64,000 nucleotides of DNA from Ancylobacter novellus (lineage in GTDB: Bacteria; Pseudomonadota; Alphaproteobacteria; Rhizobiales; Methylopilaceae): positions 248,001 through 312,000 of the forward strand of contig QFPN01000001.1 in assembly GCA_003241695.1 (NCBI GenBank). The letters run 5' to 3'. Below, piece after piece: positions 42,037 to 49,760 of this stretch. Position numbers and translations under genes: made by a program. A model generated the notes under the pieces. The model was not told where the DNA came from and did not search any database. It saw nothing but the letters and a program-made list of their open reading frames with translations. How positions within the stretch are numbered: the stretch's first letter is position 1; the number at the start of each line of letters is the position of its first letter.

Positions 42037-43890
42037 ATGGAAGCCGCGCCGCGCTCCTTCGCCGCCGCATTCTTCGCGTCATCCCGCGCGCCGCTCATCC
42101 TCGGAGCGGCCACGACGTTCTCGGTCGCCGCCGCCCAGATCCTGTCCGGACAAAAGCCGTGGGAGCCGTTCGCTCCCGTCGTCCTTTCAAACCAGCTCAT
42201 CGCCCTGACCGGCTTCGCCTGGTGCGCGATCCAACTCTGGACGTTCCGGCGCGACGCCGCCGCGCGGCGGGCCTGGAGCGGCGCCGGCGCGGGCATGCTG
42301 CTGCTGGTGCTCGAAGACAACGCCGAGCGGCTGGTCTCCTTCGCCGGGCAGCCTGTCGCCGAACTCGCGGTCACGATGGCGCTGTGGCTTGCGGCCGGAG
42401 CGCTGATCTTCGCGTGCGGCCGGCTCTACGCCATGCGCCGTTCGGTGATGGCGACGATGCGCGGCGCGCTCGCGATCCAGTTCGCGACCCATGGCCTGGT
42501 GCTGCTCGCTCTCGTCACCGCGCCGCTCCGCGCCCATGGACACGCGACGCTCACGGACACCGTCAGCGAGATCGGCGAGCTGATGGCGGCGATGACCTAT
42601 GTGTTCGCGCTGCTGCTCACCGCCTTTGCCCCGCTGAAGTCCTACCGCCGGCCGACGTCCGAGATCGGCGCCAAGGCGCGGGAGGTCTATGCGGATTTCG
42701 GGCTCGAGCGGATCGCCCGCTATCCGACGCCCTATCGCGCGCTGCATGGCCCGGTCGCGCGCGAACTGACCTTCCTCGCCATGGCGCTCTGGTTCATTCC
42801 GCGCAGCGCGGCGAGCGCGAGGGCTGACGGCGGCCCTCCCGCTATTCGGCAGATCGCGGACCTCGCGCGCTGCGCCGTCCGCGGCGTCGATCCGGTGAGC
42901 TATTATCTGCTCGGCCTCTACCGCCGCGACGCCGCACCCAACGCCGCGATCACGCGGTTCGAAACCAAGAACGGACTCAACAAGGCGATCCAGACCGTCG
43001 GCCGGCGCGAGGCCGCGCCGTCGGAAATGACCGACAAGCTCGATTTCTGGCGGATCTGCGACGCGAACGGCGTCGCGTCCGCGCCGATCCTCGGCTGGTT
43101 CGACGGATGCAAGTTCGAGGTCTTCGCCGCCGATCGCGCGGCGCTCGACCGCGATCTCTTCGTGAAGGACCGGCGCGGCCGCGGCGGCAAGTTCACGCTC
43201 GCTTTCGAACGCGTCGCGCCCTTCCTCTATCGCACGCCGGACGGCGGGCTTTCGACGCTCGCAGCCGTGTTCGACGACGTCGCTCGGCTCGCCGAGGGCC
43301 GCCGGCTCATCGTGCAGCCCAAGCTCGCCAACCATCCGGACGTCGCCCCGCTGGCCCGTTCGTCGCTGGTGGTGTTCCGCGTCGTCACCTGCCTCGACGA
43401 GCGGAACGAGCCGCGGGTCACCCATGGGGTGCTGCGCGTGCTGAGACGCTTCGAGCCGGAGTGGCCGGCCTATCCGGAGCACGAATGGGGCGCGGCGATC
43501 GACCTCGAGACCGGCGCGCTCGGCCCGATGACCGGCGACGTCGCCGAGACCTGCGGCGTCTGGCATGACCGGCATCCGATCACCGGAGAGCAGGTCGCCG
43601 GCCGGCCCCTCGGCTGCTGGCCCGCAGTCACGGAGGCGGCCCGGCGCGCCCATGACGTCTTCCGCTCGCGCGCCCTCGTCGGATGGGACATCGCCGCGAC
43701 GCCGGACGGACCCACGATCCTCGAAGGCAACGCCAACATGGACTTCGCCTTCATCCAGCGCTGCTATCGCGAGCCGGTCGGGCTGTCGCCGCTCGCGCCG
43801 CTGCTCGACCGGCACCTCGACCGCATCGTGGCGGCCGAAACCGCGGGGCTCGGCCGGTTCGTCCCGGAGGTCGCGGCGGAGGCGCGGTGA
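42037..43890 (+). CDS. Membrane protein fused to a sugar-transfer-type ATP-grasp domain
   Basis: A 617-residue protein in two parts. Residues about 15-205 contain roughly six hydrophobic helices (for example ALIFACGRLYAM, YVFALLLTAF). Residues about 285-605 look like the sugar-transfer-associated ATP-grasp family: TDKLDFWRICDANGVASAPIL, DRDLFVKDRRGRGGKF (ATP-binding Lys and Gly-rich loop), RLIVQPKLANHPDV, VTCLDERNEPRVTHGVLRV, and VGWDIAATPDGPTILEGNANMD with the metal-binding Glu/Asn. ATP-grasp enzymes ligate a carboxylate to an amine or thiol; this subgroup often lies near glycan genes. The membrane part is not one I recognise. It converges on the GNAT gene with a 7-base gap. Confidence 0.75.
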   Translation: MEAAPRSFAAAFFASSRAPLILGAATTFSVAAAQILSGQKPWEPFAPVVLSNQLIALTGFAWCAIQLWTFRRDAAARRAWSGAGAGMLLLVLEDNAERLVSFAGQPVAELAVTMALWLAAGALIFACGRLYAMRRSVMATMRGALAIQFATHGLVLLALVTAPLRAHGHATLTDTVSEIGELMAAMTYVFALLLTAFAPLKSYRRPTSEIGAKAREVYADFGLERIARYPTPYRALHGPVARELTFLAMALWFIPRSAASARADGGPPAIRQIADLARCAVRGVDPVSYYLLGLYRRDAAPNAAITRFETKNGLNKAIQTVGRREAAPSEMTDKLDFWRICDANGVASAPILGWFDGCKFEVFAADRAALDRDLFVKDRRGRGGKFTLAFERVAPFLYRTPDGGLSTLAAVFDDVARLAEGRRLIVQPKLANHPDVAPLARSSLVVFRVVTCLDERNEPRVTHGVLRVLRRFEPEWPAYPEHEWGAAIDLETGALGPMTGDVAETCGVWHDRHPITGEQVAGRPLGCWPAVTEAARRAHDVFRSRALVGWDIAATPDGPTILEGNANMDFAFIQRCYREPVGLSPLAPLLDRHLDRIVAAETAGLGRFVPEVAAEAR

Positions 43891-43897
43891 GCACCGC

Positions 43898-44398
43898 TCA
43901 GAACGCCTTCCAGGCCGCGCCCGAGACGTTTTCGGTCGCGCCGGCCAGCAGTTCGCGCCACAGCATGCGGTCCGGATCGACCGGCCCTGGCATCGTCACG
44001 CGGCCCTCGGGAATGCGCGAGAAGCCCATCCGCGAATAATAGGGCTCGTCGCCCACCAGCATGACGAGCGCATGGCCGATCGCCGCGGCGGCGTCCATCG
44101 ACGCCGCGATCAGCGCGCGGCCGATGCCGCGGTCGCGGAACGCCGGATCGACGACGAGCGGGCCGAGCAGCATGGCGGGCGTCGCGCCGATGACGATCGG
44201 CGTCATGCGGTTCGAGCCGACCAGCAGCGTTCCGACCTGAGCGGTGAAGGAGAGCGTCGGATCGAACCTCACGCCTTCGCGCAGCCGGTAGGCCGAGCGG
44301 GCGTAGCGGCCGGGGCCGAAGGCGCGCTCCTGCAGGCGCTCGATCGCGGGCGCGTCGGCGGGCTGCTCGTGGAGGATGGTCAGCGGAAGCGAGGTCAT
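43898..44398 (-). CDS. GNAT family N-acetyltransferase (YhbS-like)
   Basis: A 166-residue acetyl-CoA-dependent acetyltransferase with unknown acceptor. The core LLGPLVVDPAFRDRGIGRALIAASMDAAAAIGHALVMLVGDEPYYSRMGF (about 77-126) contains the R-x2-G-I-G-R-A pyrophosphate loop and the YYSRMGF end strand typical of YhbS-type members. The preceding strand SLSFTAQ-like segment and the N-terminal EQPADAPAIERLQERAF complete the fold. It is read opposite to both neighbours, so it is probably a single-gene unit. Confidence 0.88.
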   Translation of the reverse strand: MTSLPLTILHEQPADAPAIERLQERAFGPGRYARSAYRLREGVRFDPTLSFTAQVGTLLVGSNRMTPIVIGATPAMLLGPLVVDPAFRDRGIGRALIAASMDAAAAIGHALVMLVGDEPYYSRMGFSRIPEGRVTMPGPVDPDRMLWRELLAGATENVSGAAWKAF

Positions 44399-44640
44399 GG
44401 GAGCGTCATCGTCGATCGGGCCGTCTCAAGGCCGCCCGCGCTCCGGGACGGGCGCGCTCAGCCGCGTGCGTTCGGCGCGCGGAGGCGCCGGGGGGAGCGT
44501 CGTCGGAGACGGAGGATGAGCGCGATCATGACGGCGAGGCGCATATCACGCCCTGCGTCCATGCGCCAGCGAGGCGCGGCGGGCCCTGCGCCCTATCTGT
44601 CGGCGTCTCGGCGCCGACGCCGAAGAGGCGGGAGAGACGC

Positions 44641-45621
44641 ATGGGGCTGCTGGTCGACGGCGCGTGGCGGGACGCATGGTACGACACGTCGAAGTCCGGC
44701 GGGCGCTTCGAGCGGCAGGCGTCGCAGTTCCGCAACTGGGTGACGGCCGACGGCGCGGCCGGCCCGAGCGGCGACGGCGGCTTCAAGGCCGCGGCCGGAC
44801 GCTACTGCCTCTATGTCTCGCTCGCCTGCCCCTGGGCTCACCGCACCCTGATCTTCCGCAAGCTGAAGGGGCTGGAGTGTCTGGTCGACGTCTATGTGGT
44901 CGACCCGCGCATGGGCTCGGAAGGCTGGATCTTCGGCGACTTTCCCGGCGCGACGCCGGACGGCGAGAACGGAGCGTCGCGGCTCTACGAGGTCTATCTC
45001 AAGGCGAAACCCGACGCGACCACGCGCGTCACCGTGCCGGTTCTGTGGGACCGGGAGCGGGAGACCATCGTCTCGAACGAGAGCGCCGAGATCATCCGCA
45101 TGTTCAATTCGGCGTTCGACAGGCTGACAGGCAACGAAGCCGACTTCCATCCCGCGCCGCTGCGCGAGGAGATCGAAGCGCTCAACGCACGCGTCTACGA
45201 GCGGGTCAACAACGGCGTCTACCGCGCGGGCTTCGCGACGACGCAGAGCGCCTATGACGAGGCCTTCTCCGCGCTGTTCGAAGAACTCGACGCCCTCGAC
45301 GCGCATCTCTCCGACAGACGCTATCTCGTGGGCGCGGCGATCACCGAGGCGGACGTGCGCCTGTTCACGACGCTCGTCCGCTTCGACGCGGTCTATGTCG
45401 GGCACTTCAAATGCAACCGCCGGCGCATCGCCGACTATCCGAACCTGTCCGGCTATCTGCGCGACCTGTTCCAGACGCCGGGCTTCGGCGAGACCGTGAA
45501 CTTCGCGCACGTCAAGACGCACTATTACTGGTCGCACACGACCATCAACCCGACGCGGATCGTGCCGCTCGGCCCCGACCTCGACCTCTCCGCGCCGCAC
45601 GGACGGGAAAGGCTCGGATAA
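44641..45621 (+). CDS. Glutathionyl-hydroquinone reductase-type glutathione transferase
   Basis: A 326-residue enzyme of the Xi/Omega-like class (YqjG, PcpF, ECM4 family) that reduces glutathionyl-hydroquinones. Features are RFERQASQFRNWV near the N-terminus, the catalytic CPWAHR (Cys63) in LACPWAHRTLIFRKLKGLE, TVPVLWDRERETIVSNESAEIIRMFNSAF (glutathione site), YRAGFATTQSAYDEAF and LTEADVRLF-like ITEADVRLFTTLVRFDAVYVGHFKCN, and the C-terminal HYYWSHTTINPTRIVP. A GGGAGAG site precedes the ATG. The 242-base gap upstream holds no other gene I can support. Confidence 0.94.
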   Translation: MGLLVDGAWRDAWYDTSKSGGRFERQASQFRNWVTADGAAGPSGDGGFKAAAGRYCLYVSLACPWAHRTLIFRKLKGLECLVDVYVVDPRMGSEGWIFGDFPGATPDGENGASRLYEVYLKAKPDATTRVTVPVLWDRERETIVSNESAEIIRMFNSAFDRLTGNEADFHPAPLREEIEALNARVYERVNNGVYRAGFATTQSAYDEAFSALFEELDALDAHLSDRRYLVGAAITEADVRLFTTLVRFDAVYVGHFKCNRRRIADYPNLSGYLRDLFQTPGFGETVNFAHVKTHYYWSHTTINPTRIVPLGPDLDLSAPHGRERLG

Positions 45622-45669
45622 CGCGGCCTCCGCGTCCAGGTCTTAGCCAGGAGTTGAAGGCGGCGCAGC

Positions 45670-46128
45670 TCACCACCGACCGTCGCCGGGCTCGTCGCCG
45701 TAAAGCTCCGCCAGCCGCCGGCGCGTCGCGGGCGTCGTCTCCTCCGGCAGGACGTCGAACGAAAACCATCCGCGCTCCGCGATCTCGCGGTTCGGAGCCG
45801 GCTCCGGCCCGCGCTCGAAGCGCTCCGCCCGAAACAGCGCGACATGGTCCCGGCCGCCGAACGCGGGATTGAAGTAGAGCCCCGCGAAGACGAGGATCTC
45901 GGCGCGCAGTCCCGTTTCTTCGAGAAGTTCGCGCCGGGCGGACGTCTCGGCGGTTTCGCCGACCTCGACCCCGCCGCCGGGCAGATGCCAGCCCGCAGCA
46001 TAGCCGTGTCGCACGAGGAGAACGCGGCCCGCCTCGTCGCAGGCCGCGATCCGGACGCCGAGCGTCATGCCGCGGCGGGCGCGGCCCCAGCGCGCGACGG
46101 CCGTGCGGACGAGCTTCGATCGGAACAT
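45670..46128 (-). CDS. Nudix hydrolase
   Basis: A 152-residue Nudix-fold protein. The full box GGGVEVGETAETSARRELLEETGL (about 51-74) contains the catalytic RE-x2-EE. Upstream VLLVRHGYAAGWHLPGGG is the usual lead strand. The substrate cannot be predicted; the length and lack of extensions suggest a small housecleaning pyrophosphatase. It converges on the glutathione transferase gene and is divergent from the small gene at 46308. Confidence 0.9.
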   Translation of the reverse strand: MFRSKLVRTAVARWGRARRGMTLGVRIAACDEAGRVLLVRHGYAAGWHLPGGGVEVGETAETSARRELLEETGLRAEILVFAGLYFNPAFGGRDHVALFRAERFERGPEPAPNREIAERGWFSFDVLPEETTPATRRRLAELYGDEPGDGRW

Positions 46129-46307
46129 GGCCGCCCCTCTCCCGCGTCATGGCTCGCCGTGATATGGGTTTCGCGCGGAAACGCATAGCGGCCGCGCCCT
46201 CCCCGCCTGATCGCGGCGACCGGCGCCTCGCCGTGTGGCCGCCATCGGAAGACGATCGCGACGCCGCAGCGCCCGTGGGGGCGGGGCGTCGCGGCAAGAG
46301 GACCATC

Positions 46308-46433
46308 ATGTTCTGGCTTTTCCAGTTCCGTCGCGGCGCGCTTTCGCGTCTGGCGGGCCATTCCTTCCTGCGTGCTCTGGCGATGCCGAGCGGCGCCGCG
46401 GTCGCGGCGCTCCGGACCTTTTCGAAAGACTGA
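46308..46433 (+). CDS. Possible small protein of 41 residues
   Basis: A short frame with an AAGAGG site 5 bases before the ATG, ending 29 bases before a strong terminator. The product starts MFWLFQFRRGALSRLAGHSF and is hydrophobic/basic, without family similarity that I know. The tight set of ribosome binding site, frame and terminator argues for a real transcription unit; whether the peptide or the RNA matters is open. Confidence 0.35.
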   Translation: MFWLFQFRRGALSRLAGHSFLRALAMPSGAAVAALRTFSKD

Positions 46434-46462
46434 CGGCTTTTCATCAGGATCGAACGACGAGA

Positions 46463-46493
46463 CGCCGGCCCGCGACAAGCGGGCCGGCGTTTT
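46463..46493 (+). terminator. Intrinsic terminator after the 41-residue frame
   Basis: An 11-bp perfect stem (46463-46473 with 46479-46489) and 5-base loop run into TTTT. It ends 40 bases before the metallophosphoesterase start, so that gene must have its own promoter or depend on read-through. Confidence 0.85.
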
Positions 46494-46532
46494 GGTTTCG
46501 CCCCGGCGCATGAGGCGGCTATAACCGCCGCC

Positions 46533-47414
46533 GTGACCGTCATCGCGCATTTTTCCGACCCCCATCTCGGGCCGTTGCCGAATTTTTCGCCCTTCGACCT
46601 GCTGTCGAAGCGCGGCCTCGGCGCGATCAACTATCTGCGCCGCCGCAGGCGCTGGCACGACATGCGCGTGCTCGACCTTCTGGTCGCCGACGTGCTCGAC
46701 GAACAGCCGGACGCGGTCGCGGTCACGGGCGACCTGACCAATCTCGGCCTCGAGGGCGAGTTCCTTCCCGCGGCGATGTTCCTCGGCCGGCTCGGGCCGC
46801 CCGAGAAGGTCGCGGCCATCCCCGGCAACCACGACGCCTATGTGCGGAACGTCGCAGGCGCGCCGGCGCGGGTGTGGGGCGCGCATATGTCGGGCGACGA
46901 CGGCCGCGTCGGTTTCCCTTACGTGCGACGCCACGGGCTCGCGGCGCTGATCGGGCTCTCTTCCGCCGTGCCCACCTGGCCGCTGGCCGCGACCGGCGAG
47001 GTCGGCGCGATCCAGCGCGACGCGCTCGGGCCTCTGCTGAAGAGCCTCAAGGACGAGGGGCTGTTCCGCATCGTGATGGTGCATCATCCGGTCGCCGAGG
47101 ACGGCACGCCCTGGCTCCGCCGGCTGCGCGACGCGGTCGAGCTGCGCGAGATCATCGCGCGCGAGGGCGCGGAGCTCGTGCTGCACGGCCACAACCACGA
47201 GCCGGCCCGCGCCGCGATCGCGGGTCCCGAGGGCGAGGTGCCGGTCATCGCCGTACCCTCCTGCTCGACCGGCCTGCTCAGCCACGAGCCGCTCGCCGCC
47301 TACAACCTCTACCGCGTCTCCGGAGAAGCCGGCGCGTGGGAATGCGAATGCGTCACTCGCGGCTTCACCCGCGAAGGAGACATCAAGGAGACCGACCGCT
47401 TCCGCGTGGCGTAA
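46533..47414 (+). CDS. Calcineurin-like metallophosphoesterase
   Basis: A 293-residue phosphohydrolase with the five metal motifs: D-x-H (SDPHLG, Asp9/His11), GDLTN, GNHD, a His in VMVHHPV, and GHNH. The arrangement is like that of CpdA/YfcE-type phosphodiesterases, with cyclic nucleotides or phosphodiesters as possible substrates. No signal peptide is seen. Translation starts at GTG 46533, immediately before the first motif; no upstream ATG keeps the frame with a good site. It stands alone between a terminator and a 212-base gap. Confidence 0.9.
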   Translation: MTVIAHFSDPHLGPLPNFSPFDLLSKRGLGAINYLRRRRRWHDMRVLDLLVADVLDEQPDAVAVTGDLTNLGLEGEFLPAAMFLGRLGPPEKVAAIPGNHDAYVRNVAGAPARVWGAHMSGDDGRVGFPYVRRHGLAALIGLSSAVPTWPLAATGEVGAIQRDALGPLLKSLKDEGLFRIVMVHHPVAEDGTPWLRRLRDAVELREIIAREGAELVLHGHNHEPARAAIAGPEGEVPVIAVPSCSTGLLSHEPLAAYNLYRVSGEAGAWECECVTRGFTREGDIKETDRFRVA

Positions 47415-47626
47415 GGGAACTCTCCACGTCGGTCACGAGATCGTGTTCGGCGCGCCGACGATCGCCTCTATGCGGAATTTTTGCTGGGTTCCCGGCCTCC
47501 TCGGCAGGCGCCGGCTTTGATTTCGTGTCTTCGGACGTCGCCGCATCGTCACTTCCGCGTCAGCGCGCGTTCCTACGGTCCCGGCGCTACCGGAATGGTC
47601 CCGGTATTGTGAAACGGGGGATCGCA

Positions 47627-48901
47627 ATGCGCAAGCAGTTCTTCACATTCGGGCTCGCCGCAGCCGCCGGCCTTGCGGCGGCCGTCAGCCTGACGACGAG
47701 CGCCATCGCCGACGACGTCGACGCGACGGCGTCCAGGCGCGAAATCAACGTGCAGCTCGGGCCGCGCCCGTTCTTCCTGATCAACGACATGGACGACAGC
47801 GCGCTGAAGCGAAAGCTGAAGCAGTGCGAGAACAAGACCTTTCGGCCGAGCACGTTCTCGATCGGCCATCGCGGCGCGCCGCTGCAGTTCCCCGAGCACA
47901 CCCGCGAGTCCTACGAGGCGGGCGCGCGCATGGGCGCCGGCGTGCTCGAATGCGACGTCGCCTTCACCAAGGACCTCGAACTGGTCTGCCGGCACGCGCA
48001 GAACGACCTGCACACGACGACCAACATCCTGCTGACGCCGCTTGCGAAGAAATGCGCCAAGGGCTTCACGCCGGCGACCTTCGGCGCCGACGGCGCGCTG
48101 GTCTCGGCCGCGAGCGCCGAGTGCCGCACCAGCGACATCACCCTCGCCGAGTTCAAGACGCTGCGGGGCAAGATGGACGCCTTCAATCCGCGCGCCAAGA
48201 CCGTCGAAGAGTTCGTCGGGGGAACCGCCTCGTTCCGCACCGACCTTTACGCCGGCCCGACCAGCGGCCACCTGATGACCCATCGCGAAAGCATCGAGCT
48301 GTTCAAGCAGCTCGGCGTGAAGATGACCCCGGAGCTCAAGAGTCCGGTGGTCCCGATGCCGTTCCGCGGCTTCAGCCAGGCGGACTACGCGCAGAAGATG
48401 ATCGACGAGTACAAGGCCGCCGGCGTGAAGGCGCGCGACGTGTTCCCGCAGTCCTTCGACAAGAACGACATCCTGTACTGGATCCAGAACGAGCCGGCCT
48501 TCGGCCGGCAGGCCGTGTTCCTCGACGACGCCAACACCGTGGCTGATCTTCCGACGGCGGCCGATCTCGAAAGCTATCGCCAGCAGGGCATCCGGATCTG
48601 GGCTCCCCCGACCTTCGCGCTGCTCAGCCTGAACGGGAAGAACGAGATCGTCGCGTCGAAGGCCGCGAAGAACGCCAAGGCCGCCGGGCTCGACATCATC
48701 ACGTGGTCGCTCGAGCGCTCGGGCGTTCTCGCCGACCTCAACGGCAACTTCTATTACCAGACGATCGAGCCGGCGATCACGCGCGAGGGCGACCTGATGC
48801 GCGTCATCGACGTGCTCGCCCGCGACGTCGGCGTGCGCGGCATCTTCTCCGACTGGGCGGCGCCGGTCACCTACTACGCGATCTGCATGAACATCGACTG
48901 A
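47627..48901 (+). CDS. Secreted glycerophosphodiester phosphodiesterase family protein
   Basis: A 424-residue exported hydrolase of the GlpQ/GDPD TIM-barrel family. A signal peptide (cleavage near TTSAIA-D) leads to the active-site start GHRGAPLQFPEHTRESYEAG, with His81-Arg82 and Glu90; the usual PENT is PEHT here. ECDVAFTKDLELVCRHAQND follows, with Glu108, Asp110 and His123. The remaining barrel includes MTPELKSPVV and IITWSLERSG. Asp/Glu metal ligands are conserved, so it is probably active on glycerophosphodiesters in the periplasm or medium. The ATG at 47627 follows GGGGG by 7 bases. The extra length over bacterial GlpQ (about 350) lies between the first and second strands. Confidence 0.88.
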   Translation: MRKQFFTFGLAAAAGLAAAVSLTTSAIADDVDATASRREINVQLGPRPFFLINDMDDSALKRKLKQCENKTFRPSTFSIGHRGAPLQFPEHTRESYEAGARMGAGVLECDVAFTKDLELVCRHAQNDLHTTTNILLTPLAKKCAKGFTPATFGADGALVSAASAECRTSDITLAEFKTLRGKMDAFNPRAKTVEEFVGGTASFRTDLYAGPTSGHLMTHRESIELFKQLGVKMTPELKSPVVPMPFRGFSQADYAQKMIDEYKAAGVKARDVFPQSFDKNDILYWIQNEPAFGRQAVFLDDANTVADLPTAADLESYRQQGIRIWAPPTFALLSLNGKNEIVASKAAKNAKAAGLDIITWSLERSGVLADLNGNFYYQTIEPAITREGDLMRVIDVLARDVGVRGIFSDWAAPVTYYAICMNID

Positions 48902-48964
48902 GCCGACCACAGGGCGCGCGACGGCGGGCCGAACCGCCGCCGCGCGTCCGACGGTCCCGAAACG

Positions 48965-48998
48965 CTCGAAGGACGGAGGCTCGCCTCCGTCCTTCGAG
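48965..48998. terminator. Hairpin between two convergent genes
   Basis: A 16-bp perfect stem (48965-48980 with 48983-48998) with a 2-base loop lies between the glycerophosphodiesterase (+) and the membrane gene ending at 49016 (-). No clear T-run follows on either strand, so it may act as a transcript-end stabiliser. Confidence 0.5.
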
Positions 48999-49015
48999 CC
49001 GCGGCCGATCCGGTC

Positions 49016-49714
49016 TTACAGCGGCAGCTTGCCCTTGGCGGCGGCGAGGAGCAGCGCTCCGACCATGAGCGCGCCGAGCCCCGCGCCGAACGCGAAGGCC
49101 AGGAGGATCGCGAGCGCCCGGAGCCAGCGCGACCCGGACGGCTTCTCCGGCGGGCGGGGCACGACGGGCGCGGCCTCGGCGGGCCGGGGCGTCTCCGCGG
49201 CGGGAGCCGGAGCGTTCGCCGTCGCCATCGGCCCCGCGACGTCGGGCTGCGGCGCGGCCGCAACGGCGGCCAGGCGATCGTCGTCGACCAGCAGCCGCTC
49301 CCGCTCCACCAGCCTGCGGGCCACATAGGCGGTGACGGCCTCGACGATCGGCCCGACCTGCTCGCTCTCCGCGACGCAGACCCGGCCATGGCGGCCGTCG
49401 CGCATGAAGCGGTAGGTGCGACGGTCGCGCCCCATCTCGACGAACGCCACCATGTCAACGAACAGGCGAGGCCGTTCCCCCGGAACGAGGCCGACGTCGA
49501 AGATATCGACCTCCTCGGGTGCCTCGGCGAAGACCGGATCGAGCGCCTCCTTCAGGATTTCGAGCCGCGCGATCTCCGCCTGTCGCAAGTCCATCACCAC
49601 GTCGGTCTGTTCGGCTGCCTCGGCGCGGGCGCGGCGGAGCGACGCCCGGAGCGCGGACGGTTCCGCGCTCCGGGCGTCGTCGGGCGGCAGGTCGTCGCTC
49701 GGCTGATCCAGCAT
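49016..49714 (-). CDS. Hypothetical C-tail-anchored protein (232 residues)
   Basis: No named domain recognised. The soluble N-terminal part (1-130) contains a helical stretch RRARAEAAEQTDVVMDLRQAEIARLEIL, then a compact region with VDIFDVGLVPGERPRLFVDMVAFVEMGRDRRTYRFMRDGRHG. A Pro/Ala-rich linker (about 145-190) leads to a single C-terminal membrane helix (ALAILLAFAFGAGLGALMVGALLLAA). This layout suggests an inner-membrane-anchored cytoplasmic domain. It is 46 bases downstream of pyruvate carboxylase's stop on the same strand and could be... read from the same transcript only if that gene lacked its own end; direction and spacing leave both possibilities. Confidence 0.6.
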   Translation of the reverse strand: MLDQPSDDLPPDDARSAEPSALRASLRRARAEAAEQTDVVMDLRQAEIARLEILKEALDPVFAEAPEEVDIFDVGLVPGERPRLFVDMVAFVEMGRDRRTYRFMRDGRHGRVCVAESEQVGPIVEAVTAYVARRLVERERLLVDDDRLAAVAAAPQPDVAGPMATANAPAPAAETPRPAEAAPVVPRPPEKPSGSRWLRALAILLAFAFGAGLGALMVGALLLAAAKGKLPL

Positions 49715-49760
49715 GCCGGAAATCTAGCCGGTCTCATGGCGCGGCGGGAGTCCGCCCGCT

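Noticed and set aside
42187..43815. 542-codon open frame on the minus strand
   Set aside because: Antisense to the membrane/ATP-grasp gene, whose motifs are clear; no motif in the antisense product.
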